From Pteria penguin (taxonomy: Eukaryota; Mollusca; Bivalvia; Pterioida; Pteriidae), in contig CM068590.1 in NCBI GenBank assembly GCA_035048485.1, positions 1,302,001 through 1,366,000 on the forward strand: DNA of 64,000 nucleotides. The letters run 5' to 3'. This document shows, one piece after another, positions 54,895 to 63,923 of the stretch. The position numbers were made by a program, and so were the translations under genes. A model generated the notes under the pieces. The model did no database searches. It worked only from the letters and a program-made list of their open reading frames with translations, and was not told where the DNA came from. Every line of letters starts with the position of its first letter. Position 1 is the stretch's first letter.

Positions 54895-55140
54895 TAATGC
54901 CCCCGGCGACACAAAAGTCCAAAAAGTTTTTTTAGCGTGAAGGTCACTGTCAAGGTCAAAAGGTCATCGTCCTTGGTGACATTTGAAAGGGCTTCATTAG
55001 TTGAGTACATATGTCAAATATGAAGTCTCTCCCTCACGGTTAAAAAGTTGTATCCAAGGTTAAAGTTGACTACAAACAGACAAACAAACAAACAGGACAA
55101 AAACAAAATGCACCCGATCCATCGATCCGAGGGCATAAAA
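54895..55140. repeat. Dispersed repeat D, copy 2
   Basis: 'gaaggtcactgtcaaggtca' + 'aaaggtcatcg', 'gtcaaatatgaagtctctcc', 'aagttgactacaaacagaca' and 'atccatcgatccgagggcat' follow the same layout as 48.55-49.0 kb: AGGTCA-type words, a middle part, then a 'cagacaaacaaacaaacagg' tract. Confidence 0.6.
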
Positions 55141-55159
55141 AAAACTTCAGGATAAAAAC

Positions 55160-55553
55160 AGTATCGCCCCTTGTACAGTATGTCCCTTGTATAGTGTGCC
55201 TCTTATATTGTGCGTCCCTTGTATAGAGCGTCCGTTGTATAGTGTGCCTCTTATATTATGCGTCCCTTGTATAGAGCGTCCCTTGTATAGTGTGTCCATT
55301 GTATTGTGCGTCCCTTGTATAGAGCGTCCCTTGTATAGTGTGTCCATTGTATTGTGCGTCCCTTGTATTGTGCGTCCCTTGTATCGAGCGTCCCTTGTAT
55401 AGTGTGTCCATTGTATTGTGCGTCCCTTGTATAGAGCGTCCCTTGTATAGTGTGTCCATTGTATTGTGCGTCCCTTGTATAGAGCGTCCCTTGTATAGTG
55501 TGTCCATTGTATTGTGCGTCCCTTGTATAGTGCGTCTCTTGTATAGTACAATA
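55160..55553. repeat. 16-bp minisatellite in 48-bp higher-order groups
   Basis: Unit 'cgtcccttgtatagtg'. The variant 'tgtgtccattgtattg' occurs at 55291, 55339, 55403, 55451 and 55499, spaced 48, 64, 48 and 48 bp, so triplets of the unit were amplified together. Open frames on both strands (up to 134 codons) are artefacts. Confidence 0.95.
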
Positions 55554-56519
55554 CATTTGTTTGTTCGTGATTTTACGTCTCAAAAGTTTTACGTTTAGCC
55601 ACTTGCAATTATTTCATAAATATTCTGAAGTTAATCGCCGACACAGAAATTTTACCATCGCCCATAAACTGACCCAGCAGAAGCCAAAAGGATTTTTACT
55701 AGTACGTCCACTTTGACAAATGACCTTGGTTTTGACTGTATCGGGTTTACACTGCCCATTGCAAGGGGGGGGGGGGGAAGCAAAGGATAACGAGCCAACC
55801 ACTGAAAAGGATAACATGCTCTCATCATGGGATGGCATGGTGACCACGTGCCTCTGTACCGACTTGGCAGTTTGCGAGACATCGATATGTAGAGTGTCAG
55901 GTTCGAATCTTAAATTCACTCAGTTTGCATTAATCAATTAAGAAACATAAAAGTAGGTTTACTCTTAAACATGTATACTTTTCATCCTTTTGTAATCCAA
56001 GGATAAAACGTTTACTTTGACATGGTCACTTTTTCAATGTCATGTCAAAAAAGGGGTTGTGTCAAAGTAAACATCTGTGATCGTCGGCTAGGGACACCTG
56101 TATGAAATATCGACCCAATTGTGTGTTAATAAGATAACCAGGTATGTAACCGATAGTAAACAAATTACGCACGTGCATGCACATCTAGTTTAATGCACGT
56201 GCACTCGCTGCATTCTTCAATATCACTTTACCTCAAAACAAAATGCTTAATAAAGTCATTTACCCTTTCATTATTAATCATTATCTACCTTGGTTTACAA
56301 GACATTGGTGTCACTGTGTGACCTTAAAACATTCCTGCCACATAATATCAAGGCATTCAAGTTATGTCAAGTTTTCATCAAAATTTGTCAAGTTATATAA
56401 TGTCAGGTAGAACTTATGATCACAAATAGGGGAAAATTAACACACGACGCATCAGTTATTTTGGGTTTGGGTTTTTTTTTCATAGGTGCCTGTACCTTTT
56501 CATTTGGAAATTCTTATTC
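55554..56519. other. Mostly unassigned; poly-G run and possible tRNA-like fragment
   Basis: Poly-G at 55767-55779. At 55863-55912, 'acttggcagtttgcgagaca' and 'tcaggttcgaatctt' could be an A and B box of a diverged SINE head. A short inverted match 'tttactttgacatggtc' / 'tgtgtcaaagtaaac' lies at 56010-56075. Confidence 0.4.
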
Positions 56520-56559
56520 CATTGTGGCACTTAACAACATACAATGGTAGTAATTAGGA

Positions 56560-56700
56560 TCACACAGTTGTGGCATGTGGGTCATATGATGGTAGTATTT
56601 AAGGTCATACAGCTGTGGGTCAAGGTCATGTGGTGGTGGCACTTGAGGTCATATGATTGTGGCACTTGAGGTCATATGATCGTGGCACTTGATTTTATTG
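56560..56700. repeat. 23-bp minisatellite, diverged
   Basis: 'gtggcacttgaggtcatatg' + 'att' in two near-identical tandem copies at the end, with four diverged copies before. Confidence 0.85.
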
Positions 56701-57440
56701 GGATATACTAACAGCAAAATATAATATGTTTTGCAGGTTGACACATTACAAAAGATGATTTTTATAAAAACAAATCACACTTTACCAAAAAGCAAAACAC
56801 TTTTTTGAGTGGGCCACCAAAATCATTATTTGAGGATGGTCCAGTAACCTTAAGGTGAAGTTAATCAAACATAAATCAAGTCTTGGTTTATATAATCTAA
56901 ACACTGATATTGTCTGGAATATACCTCATCTTCTATCTTAATGAGTATGTATTAAGTGAATTTTCTTTGCAAATAGAAAAAATGGTGTTTACTTAAAAAT
57001 CAAAGTCACAAATTATTAAACTGATACAGCTTAAATTCTTCAAAGGTTGTCATTTCTTGAGAAAAAGTAAAAAAAATATTCTGAAATTTAGATCTTTAGA
57101 TTTCCAGCCCTCAAAAACCAAAACGAATAATTTTTTTTTCATAAACTTCAAAGTAAAATATACCTAAAACTAAAAATATCAAAGAAATGATTGTAGATCA
57201 CTGAGACATAACAAACAACACAGTTTAAAAACCCAAGATGAAAAAAAAGTAAAAAGAAAATCAAGATGATAATCTCACAACTGGAGAATAAATTTCATGA
57301 AATTCAATGCACTGGATACCAAACAAATACACTGACACCTGCTGGAGTGTAAAGCCCACCAAAGAATTATATTAAGATGATTTATTAGGCCAAGGAAAAT
57401 AATGTTTGTTTTTGCTTGGAGTCCTTCCTGTCATGTAGCT
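56701..57440. other. AT-rich unassigned stretch
   Basis: No feature recognised. Confidence 0.5.
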
Positions 57441-57446
57441 TCAGTC

Positions 57447-57690
57447 AACTACAGCAATGTGCCCTTCCTCTTATTGTTACAGTTTTGATGACCATACAGG
57501 AAGTGGATGTGATGTATGTGTGTGAGTGTGTGTGTGTGGGGGGGGGGGGATTGTCATCTCTCAGCAAAATAGCAACAAGATAGGGAGAGGGCACATTACT
57601 GTAGCTAGTGGTTGAGTCAGATCTCTTATTTTTCTCTTTTTAAGGTAACCTGACCACCCCTAATTTTGGTGCTGACCCAAAAATTTGAAC
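57447..57690. repeat. Hairpin unit U1
   Basis: Left arm 'actacagcaatgtgcccttc' + 'ctcttattgttac'; loop with (TG)n and poly-G (57515-57549); right arm 'agcaacaagatagggagagg' + 'gcacattactgtagc'; tail 'tgagtcagatctcttatttt' + 'tctctttttaagg' and 'cctgaccacccctaattttg'. A decayed partial unit follows at 57830-57920 ('accttatcttggtgctgacc'). Confidence 0.8.
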
Positions 57691-58265
57691 AAGCACTGGT
57701 GGATTTACTTCTGTAATATTTTCTAAAAATAAATACAAACAAAAAATTAGGTTCTGAAAAATATATCATTTATCCTATATCACCCAGTCCATAACAATAG
57801 ATAGACTTAAATGGAAGAGGGGACAGGGTTTTTAATTGAGGCTGGTATGCCAGAGTGGAAGGCAAGGGGAGAGACCTTCCAGATTACCTTATCTTGGTGC
57901 TGACCCTAGAAAATTTTAATGCCTTTTTAAAGATTTTTACAGAAAAAAATGATAGTCATATCATATGTCTACATAGCTTTCACAAAAAAAAATTAACACT
58001 TTACAAAATGAACTCAAACTTGCAAAACATATATCTTAATATGTTACCAATATATTTTGGGAAAGGAGTCAGGAGTGTCCACATGCTGCTAATTAAACAG
58101 TTAAAATTTGTTTAATCTTTCTCAGTAATAATACATTTCCTTATCATGTTCATGCCGAAGATGACAAAGAAGGAACATGTAAAAGATACACATAAAAGGG
58201 CCAGTAAATTCAATTCTTTTCTTTTTATTTTATTTATATTAATACTTTTACAAATGTAGATTCTG
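57691..58265. other. AT-rich, with a decayed hairpin-unit tail
   Basis: Apart from the decayed U tail near 57880-57910, nothing is recognised. An 86-codon plus-strand frame (57855-58115) has no known domain. Confidence 0.4.
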
Positions 58266-58277
58266 ATACAGCAAATC

Positions 58278-58394
58278 CTGGGTTGCGCCACTATGTTTAA
58301 GAGGTTGGTCACCTCCTGCTTCCATGGCGCAATATAACTGAAAATTTGTTGAAAGCGACGTAATTTACTAAAACACCAATCAACCAACCAACCA
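58278..58394 (+). mobile_element. SINE A, 5'-truncated, perfect 12-bp target duplication
   Basis: It starts at 'ctgggttgcgccactatgtt', i.e. just inside the B box, and runs through 'aagaggttggtcacctcctg', 'gaaaatttgttgaaagcgac' to the tail 'accaatcaaccaaccaacca'. Identical 'atacagcaaatc' copies flank it at 58266-58277 and 58395-58406. Truncation at the head with an intact tail is the pattern of target-primed reverse transcription. Confidence 0.95.
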
Positions 58395-58704
58395 ATACAG
58401 CAAATCAGGCTTTTCCAGCAATTTTTCCGAAATGGTGATAGAAACGCTTTGGTCAGCCCAAAATTACAAAGCAATAAGGGACGAAAAGGTTACCTCATAT
58501 AACCACATGTATATTTTGTCTTGGCCAACTCGATAAATCTATTTCTAACACAAGTGACTTTTTGAAATACTATCATATCTAACTTTATGCAATAGTGAAA
58601 TGTTTCCTTTTTCTTGTCAAAGATTTGTAATTTACAAAGCAAGCACATCTAAATATTGAATAATATGTACCACATTTTGCAGAGCTTGAAAAATTGATTA
58701 AGGC

Positions 58705-58900
58705 ATATTCAAGTGCGGATCCAGAAATTTTGTCAAGAGGGGTCCACCCCCAATGAATTTTCCGAGAGGGAGGTTAACCTATGTTTTTGTTCGTAAAATT
58801 ACTTATTTAACACAGAAATATAATAAGAAAATAATTTTCCCCAAATCTTAGGGTGGGTCCAGACCCAAGGTCTACCCTTCTGGGTCTGCGCACGTGACAC
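58705..58900. mobile_element. MITE-like element, 'gcggatccag' family (diverged)
   Basis: Left end 'aagtgcggatccagaaattt', subterminal 'gaggggtccacccccaa', right half 'gggtgggtccagacccaagg' + 'tctaccc'. The right terminus 'ggtctgcgcacgtg' is poorly preserved. Confidence 0.45.
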
Positions 58901-59095
58901 ATACATTGTGTCCCTTAGCAATATACACCTTAACGGTAGTGTACAAAATCTTGAAATTCAATTCAGTATACAAGATACAAAGCAAACATCCCTAATGACA
59001 TATAACCATCTGGAGTTGAAACCCAGACAAAAAAAATATCATTCACTCATGATACCAAGCCAAGAAATGTAAAGTTTGTTTTGTCTGTCATGTGC
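58901..59095. other. Unassigned
   Basis: No feature recognised. Confidence 0.5.
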
Positions 59096-59102
59096 ATGGG
59101 TT

Positions 59103-59365
59103 AACTACAATGATGTGCACTTCCCCTAAATTGTTACTATTTTGATGAGCAAATAAGTAGTTTATTTTGGGGTTTCTATTTGTTTTTTTAAGTTATATAT
59201 CATTTTTTTTTTTAAGAGAGGGGGGTTGATATGCTCATGAAAAGAGCAACAAGACAGGGGAAGGGCACATTATTGTAGCCAGTAGTTGAATCAGATCTCT
59301 TACTTCTCTGTTCCTATGGTAACCTGACCACCCCTAATTTTGGAGCTGACCCAAAAATGCTATGA
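59103..59365. repeat. Hairpin unit U2 (best-preserved arms)
   Basis: Left arm 59103-59151 ('ctacaatgatgtgcacttcc' ... 'tgatgagca') and right arm 59232-59280 ('tgctcatgaaaagagcaaca' ... 'cattattgtagcc') are complementary at roughly 80% of positions around an ~80-bp T/G-rich loop. The tail 'cctgaccacccctaattttg' + 'gagctgacccaaaa' closes the unit. Confidence 0.85.
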
Positions 59366-60675
59366 CCATTTTGTAATAAACACTGGTAAAGTCTGAGAGC
59401 ATCCCTCTAGTATATATCTTAAGTTTTATCGATATACAAATCAGATTTCCCGAATGGTATGTATCAATTAAATGTTTCTCTACGTTACTTTAAGTGAAAT
59501 GATGATGAATCATTTGGATTTGATACCCACTACAACACAGGGTTTCTATTCCACACCATTCAATACAATTACATGTATGTCAGAACAAATGTATTCGATA
59601 TTTTATTGCTACCTGCATTAGAGAGTTAACAAATCAATACCTGCTCCTGAAAATACACAAGACTCCAAATGACTAGTTCTAACTCAATTTCAAATAAATA
59701 AAACACACTTCAGTTTCCCTCTAGAAGCACAAAAGAACACTACCAAGTTGTAAGTGTTACAAACCAGAGACTCAACACTTGACTGAAACATGATACATTC
59801 TGAATTCACTGTAAAAATTATCCTCATGCTTTTAACTGGTTACATTCATATTAACAACTACAAACATCTTGGTCAATCTGGTCTATTTGCTATTAAAGGG
59901 ATACCTGCATAGAATTCGAATCTCCATGCAAAACAAATAATTTTTTGGATTCATTATTGCGTTTATCTGATTGATAAAACCATTTCAAAGTACATGTATC
60001 TTAGGTGGATGAATCAACTGTAACTGGGAATTCCCGTATAGTGTTCGTAACTGTATAACAATAAGACACCAAAAATAACTCAGAACACCCTTCCGTTCGA
60101 TGTTTTCTTTCGTCTTAACGAACAGATTTTATTGTGACAAATATATACATGGGCAAAACAAGCATACAAGAAGAAAAACTATACCAAATATATCTATTCA
60201 TGTACTTTTCTTGATTTTACTTTTAGTTTTGATACTATATAAGCTTAAGCACACATAAAGAAATAACAGGTACTGAGGGCAGCAGATGACCAACCGAGAT
60301 GCTACGGGTAGGTGCCAGCCTCATTCTGTTCACCAGGTTTGAGCACAATTACTGGAGCCAATGTTGTTGTTTAACTTACTGCAGTATATATGTATGTCAT
60401 AAACTTGCAATGAAAACATGATCATTTTACCTTCTCAAGGAATTTATTAAGAGCTGGCACCAAGCGAGATACTGCCACTTCAAATAACAGAAATCGCTGG
60501 TTCGAATTTCTTCTGATCACGAATTTGCTACTCACATTCACGCATATGGCGCACAAAATGATACGCCTCAAATTTCTAAATCACCTCCTCAAACAATTTC
60601 TGCCTTCTTCCTCATTGCACAACAATCAAAATGAATAAAAGTGTATCAATCAGTATGTTTTAAGTAGACACTTTA
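59366..60675. other. AT-rich unassigned stretch
   Basis: No repeat family or exon recognised across this ~1.3 kb. Confidence 0.5.
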
Positions 60676-60688
60676 TTAAATCTATACT

Positions 60689-60956
60689 AATTGATTGATT
60701 GATTGATTATTGTTTTACATCACTCCACGATTATTTCACGTATATGGTGAGGGCATCTGCATGATGCGCTGCATGCAAATTTAGGCCTTTGCAACAGACC
60801 CACCTGAAGCAGTGAGGGATCTTTTACGTGCCACGCCTACCATGACACGGGACCTAGCTTTTTACTATCTCATCCAAAAGACAGAACACAGGTGTGCCCA
60901 GGGCAGGAGTCGAACTGGGGACCTCTCGATCACCTTATCCACTAGGGCACACAAGT
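60689..60956 (-). mobile_element. SINE B, full length with 13-bp target duplication
   Basis: Tail 'aattgattgattgattgatt', 'ttgttttacatcactccacg', 'atatggtgagggcatctgca', 'cacctgaagcagtgagggat', 'tttttactatctcatccaaa', a reverse B box ('gagtcgaactgggg') and a short head 'atccactagggcacac'. Flanks 'ttaaatctatact' (60676-60688) and 'ttacatctatact' (60957-60969) differ at one base. The head lacks ~15 bases between the B box and the A box relative to other copies. Confidence 0.93.
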
Positions 60957-60969
60957 TTACATCTATACT

Positions 60970-61345
60970 GTAGCGTAACTAAATTTAATACATTTTTCTG
61001 TTTGCACTCTTTTTTTTTCGCTATAAGCAGTATGTGGAAAGGAAAAATATATCAGATTTTTCCAGTGCTGGTTCAAAAATGGCAATAAAAAAAAAAAATA
61101 GGTACGGTAGTCACCAAAATTTCTGGGGATGGAAATGAACTGGTAAACATACCAGTACACAAAATATATTTCTTGGCCTACCGGATAAAAAAAGAAATAG
61201 GATAATAGGACATGGTCTCGAATATCAATATTGATCTCATATTTCTCAATAGTTATTTACAATGTATTGATAATCTGAAATGGTCAACATGGATGACTGA
61301 GCCCCAACTCCTCATCCTTAAAATAGGTCAATCGACCTTGAGTCA
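60970..61345. other. Unassigned
   Basis: An A-run at 61087-61099; nothing else recognised. Confidence 0.5.
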
Positions 61346-61620
61346 AGGTCATAACAATTATCTAAGCACTGTCTCTGTTACCATTTTGATTGTTGTATTG
61401 TAATTATAAGTTGGAGTGTGATTTTTAACATCATTTGTTTTCAAGCTATTTTAGGGTATAGAAAGGGGGAGGGGGGTATGATCTATGAAATAGCAACAAG
61501 TCAGGGGAAGTGCTCATTATTATAGCTAGTGGTTGAACCAGATCTCTACCTTCTCCTCTCATTTCAGGGTACCCTGACCACCCCTACTTTGTTTCCAACC
61601 CAAGAAAACTAATATTCATT
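61346..61620. repeat. Hairpin unit U3 (left arm decayed)
   Basis: Decayed left arm 'acaattatctaagcactgtc' + 'tctgttaccattttgatt'; right arm 'tagcaacaagtcaggggaag' + 'tgctcattattatagc'; tail 'agatctctaccttctcctct' and 'accctgaccacccctacttt'. Confidence 0.65.
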
Positions 61621-61635
61621 TTTTAAGAAATACCT

Positions 61636-61896
61636 ATAAACTACAATAATGTGCCTCTCCCACTATATTGTTACTAGTATGACAACCATACATGTTCTAT
61701 TGTTCATAAGTCACTGTGGTCCCCGTTTTTGGGGTTTTTTCAGATTCTCCGTGGTCCTTTTTATCTATTATTTCTATGGGTATATACATGTACATGTATG
61801 ATCAACAAGATAGCAAACAAGGCAGAGGAAGGGTACGTTATTGTAACTAGCAGTTAAGTCAGATCTCCTATCTTGCTTGTTATGGGGTACCTTGAC
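61636..61896. repeat. Hairpin unit U4
   Basis: Left arm 'ataaactacaataatgtgcc' + 'tctcccactatattgttac'; right arm 'agcaaacaaggcagaggaag' + 'ggtacgttattgtaac'; the tail begins 'gtcagatctcctatcttgct' and runs into the 26-bp array. Confidence 0.75.
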
Positions 61897-62118
61897 CTTG
61901 ACCCCCTCTAATTTTAGGGTACCTTGACCACCCCTTACTTTAGGGTACCTTGACCACCCCTTATTTTAGGGTACCTTGACCGCCCCTTATTTTAGGGTAC
62001 CTTGACCACCCTTATTTTAGGCCCCTTATTTTAGGGTACCTTGACCCCCCCCCCTTATTTTAGGGTACCTTGACCCCCCCTTATTTTAGGGTACCTTGAC
62101 CACCCCTTATTTTGTTGC
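61897..62118. repeat. 26-bp minisatellite grown from hairpin-unit tail
   Basis: Unit 'ttattttagggtaccttgac' + 'cacccc', about eight copies (spacing 26 bp at 61921, 61947, 61973). One copy is partly duplicated and one has an extended C-run. The same words occur singly in the tails of U3, U6 and U7 ('ttttagggtatcctgaccac'), so this is a local amplification of the tail motif in U4. Confidence 0.92.
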
Positions 62119-62161
62119 AAACCAGTATCACTTGATAACCATTTACTAACATAAATAAGTC

Positions 62162-62378
62162 ACAAGAAACACTCAATGCCCACAAATTTGCACCCACTTC
62201 TACTTTATCAAGTGGAAACAAATGATAACAAATTTGTAAGTGAAATCCATATCTGCTCGTTAATCAGCTTCGCATTTAGCCAGCAAATATGGATTTCACT
62301 TGGAGATTTTGTAATTTTTTGTTTCCACTTGATAAAGGCCAAGTGGACAAAAACTTGTGGACATTGAGTGTTTCTTGT
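62162..62378. mobile_element. Palindromic MITE, ~95-bp arms
   Basis: Left arm 62162-62256 ('acaagaaacactcaatgccc' ... 'ccatatctgct') and right arm 62284-62378 ('agcaaatatggatttcac' ... 'ttgagtgtttcttgt') are inverted with about a dozen mismatches and a ~27-bp centre. Flanks 'aagtc' and 'tagtc' are compatible with a short duplication but not decisive. It sits between hairpin units U4 and U6. A 63-codon open frame through it is an artefact. Confidence 0.9.
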
Positions 62379-62449
62379 TAGTCATTTAATTCATACTTCC
62401 TTCAAAAGACTTCTTATTATTTTTGCAATCTAAGATACTAACAAATACT

Positions 62450-62705
62450 TATAAACTACAATAATGTGCTCTCCCCTCCAATTGTTACTACTTTGAATTT
62501 CATACAAATTGTTATGAATGTGCTGTGTGTATGTGTGTGTGTGTGTGTGTTGAGGGGTGGTCATCAACAAAATAGTTACAAAAAGAGACGTACAAATCAT
62601 TGTAGCTAGCAGTTGAGTCAGATTTCTTACTTTTCTCATTCTAGGATACCCTGACCACCCCTAATTTTGGTGCTGACCCAAAATATTCGAACAAGCACTG
62701 GTGGA
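62450..62705. repeat. Hairpin unit U6
   Basis: Left arm 'aaactacaataatgtgctct' + 'cccctccaattgttac'; loop with (TG)n (62521-62550); right arm 'agttacaaaaagagacgtac' + 'aaatcattgtagc'; tail 'cagatttcttacttttctca' + 'ttctagg' and 'cctgaccacccctaattttg'. Confidence 0.8.
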
Positions 62706-62743
62706 TTTTGGTACTAACTTAACAGAAAATTTCATAACTATTT

Positions 62744-62995
62744 TTAATGATAAACTACAATAATGTGCCCTTCCCTCAAATTGTAACTATTGTGACAATC
62801 ACACATGTATTACATGTACTCAATATTCATATTTTTGGTAGTTTTTTTATGGGTATATCGGTATGATCAACAAAATAGCAACAAGGCTGGGGAGGGATAC
62901 ATCATTGTAGGTAGCAGTTGAGTCAGATCTATTATTTTTCTCATTTTAGGGTATCCTGACCACCCTTTAATTTGGAACCGACCCAAAAGATTTCA
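62744..62995. repeat. Hairpin unit U7
   Basis: Left arm 'ataaactacaataatgtgcc' + 'cttccctcaaattg'; right arm 'atagcaacaaggctggggag' + 'ggatacatcattgtagg'; tail 'gatctattatttttctcatt' + 'ttagg' and 'cctgaccaccctttaatttg'. Confidence 0.8.
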
Positions 62996-63019
62996 TGACC
63001 ATTTCTTAACCAATACTTT

Positions 63020-63235
63020 AAAACTACAATAGTTTGTCCTCCTCCCAAATTGTTACACTTTTGATTTTCATACATGTAGCGATGATAGGGCTGTGTTGTG
63101 GTATGGCAAATTAGCAACAATGCAAGGGAAGTGTACATTATTCATTTATTGCAGATAGCAGTTTAGTCAAATCTCTTACTTTTCGTATTTAAAGGTAGCC
63201 AGACCAACTCAATAAAACTTATAACCATTTATTGT
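63020..63235. repeat. Hairpin unit U8
   Basis: Left arm 'aaaactacaatagtttgtcc' + 'tcctcccaaattgttac'; right arm 'ttagcaacaatgcaagggaa' + 'gtgtacattattc' with a small insertion before 'attgcagatagc'; tail 'caaatctcttacttttcgta'. More diverged than its neighbours. Confidence 0.75.
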
Positions 63236-63252
63236 TAAATAATTCCACATAT

Positions 63253-63475
63253 TTACAAACTATAACAATGGACCCTTCCCCAAAACTGTTGCTGTTTTAA
63301 CACTCATACAGTTTTTTTTTTTTTAGATAGGAAAACAACTGACATAATAGCAACAAAACAGTGGAAAAGCACACAATTGTAGCTAGTGGTTGAGTCAGAT
63401 TTCTTACTTTTCTTGTTTTCGGGTACACCTGACCACCCCTAATTTTGGTGCCATCCCAAAAATTTTTATTGTAAC
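63253..63475. repeat. Hairpin unit U9
   Basis: Left arm 'acaaactataacaatggacc' + 'cttccccaaaactgttgc'; right arm 'atagcaacaaaacagtggaa' + 'aagcacacaattgtagc'; tail 'cagatttcttacttttcttg' and 'cctgaccacccctaattttg'. Confidence 0.8.
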
Positions 63476-63489
63476 TTTGTTTAAAACTA

Positions 63490-63546
63490 AATACTTATAA
63501 ACTAAAATAATGTGCTCTTCCCATAAATTGTTACTACTGTGAGAAT

Positions 63547-63549
<3 letters not shown>
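63490..63549. repeat. Hairpin unit U10, left arm only
   Basis: 'cttataaactaaaataatgt' + 'gctcttcccataaattgttac' is a left arm. The loop position is occupied by the (TA)n array and the SINE B copy; no matching right arm is seen before the window ends. Confidence 0.65.

Positions 63550-63610
<61 letters not shown>
63550..63610. repeat. (TA)n microsatellite beside SINE B head
   Basis: About 30 uninterrupted TA dinucleotides, ~30 bp from the head of the following SINE. Confidence 0.98.
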
Positions 63611-63614
<4 letters not shown>

Positions 63615-63642
63615 GATGTAATTTGATTTCATCACTGATTAA

Positions 63643-63912
63643 GCCGGTGTGGCCTAGTGGTATCGCGCTCGCCTCCTGATCGGGAGGCCAGGGTTCGAGT
63701 CCCGCTCTGGTCATGCCAATGTCCTGTCTTTAGGATGAGACAGTAAAAACCGAGGCCCTGTGTCGTGGTATGCATGGCACGTTAAAGATCCCTCACTGCT
63801 TCAGGTGGGTCCGTTGCAAAGGTAAAAATTTGTATGCCCTGCATCAGGCAGATGCCGTCACTATATACGAGAAATATTCGAGGTGTGACATTAAACAAAA
63901 ATCAATCAATTA
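63643..63912 (+). mobile_element. SINE B, full length, best-preserved copy
   Basis: Head with A box ('tggcctagtggtatcgcgc') and B box ('gggttcgagtcccgc'); body 'tgtcctgtctttaggatgag', 'cagtaaaaaccgaggccctg', 'ggcacgttaaagatccctca', 'ctgcttcaggtgggtccgtt', 'gcatcaggcagatgccgtca'; tail 'cattaaacaaaaatcaatca' + 'atta'. The copy at 3987-4255 is nearly identical. I found no clear target duplication. Confidence 0.95.
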
Positions 63913-63923
63913 CTATGAATTAG

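Noticed and set aside
55147..55598. Opposed ORFs of 71-134 codons
   Set aside because: They come from the 16/48-bp minisatellite, open on both strands.
61897..62118. Telomere-like repeat ('ttttaggg')
   Set aside because: The unit is 26 bp and only contains 'ttaggg' by chance; there is no hexameric periodicity.
62176..62367. 63-codon plus-strand ORF
   Set aside because: It lies entirely within the palindromic MITE.
63643..63715. Genuine tRNA gene on the plus strand
   Set aside because: It is the head of a SINE B copy; the same head is attached to the same body at several loci.
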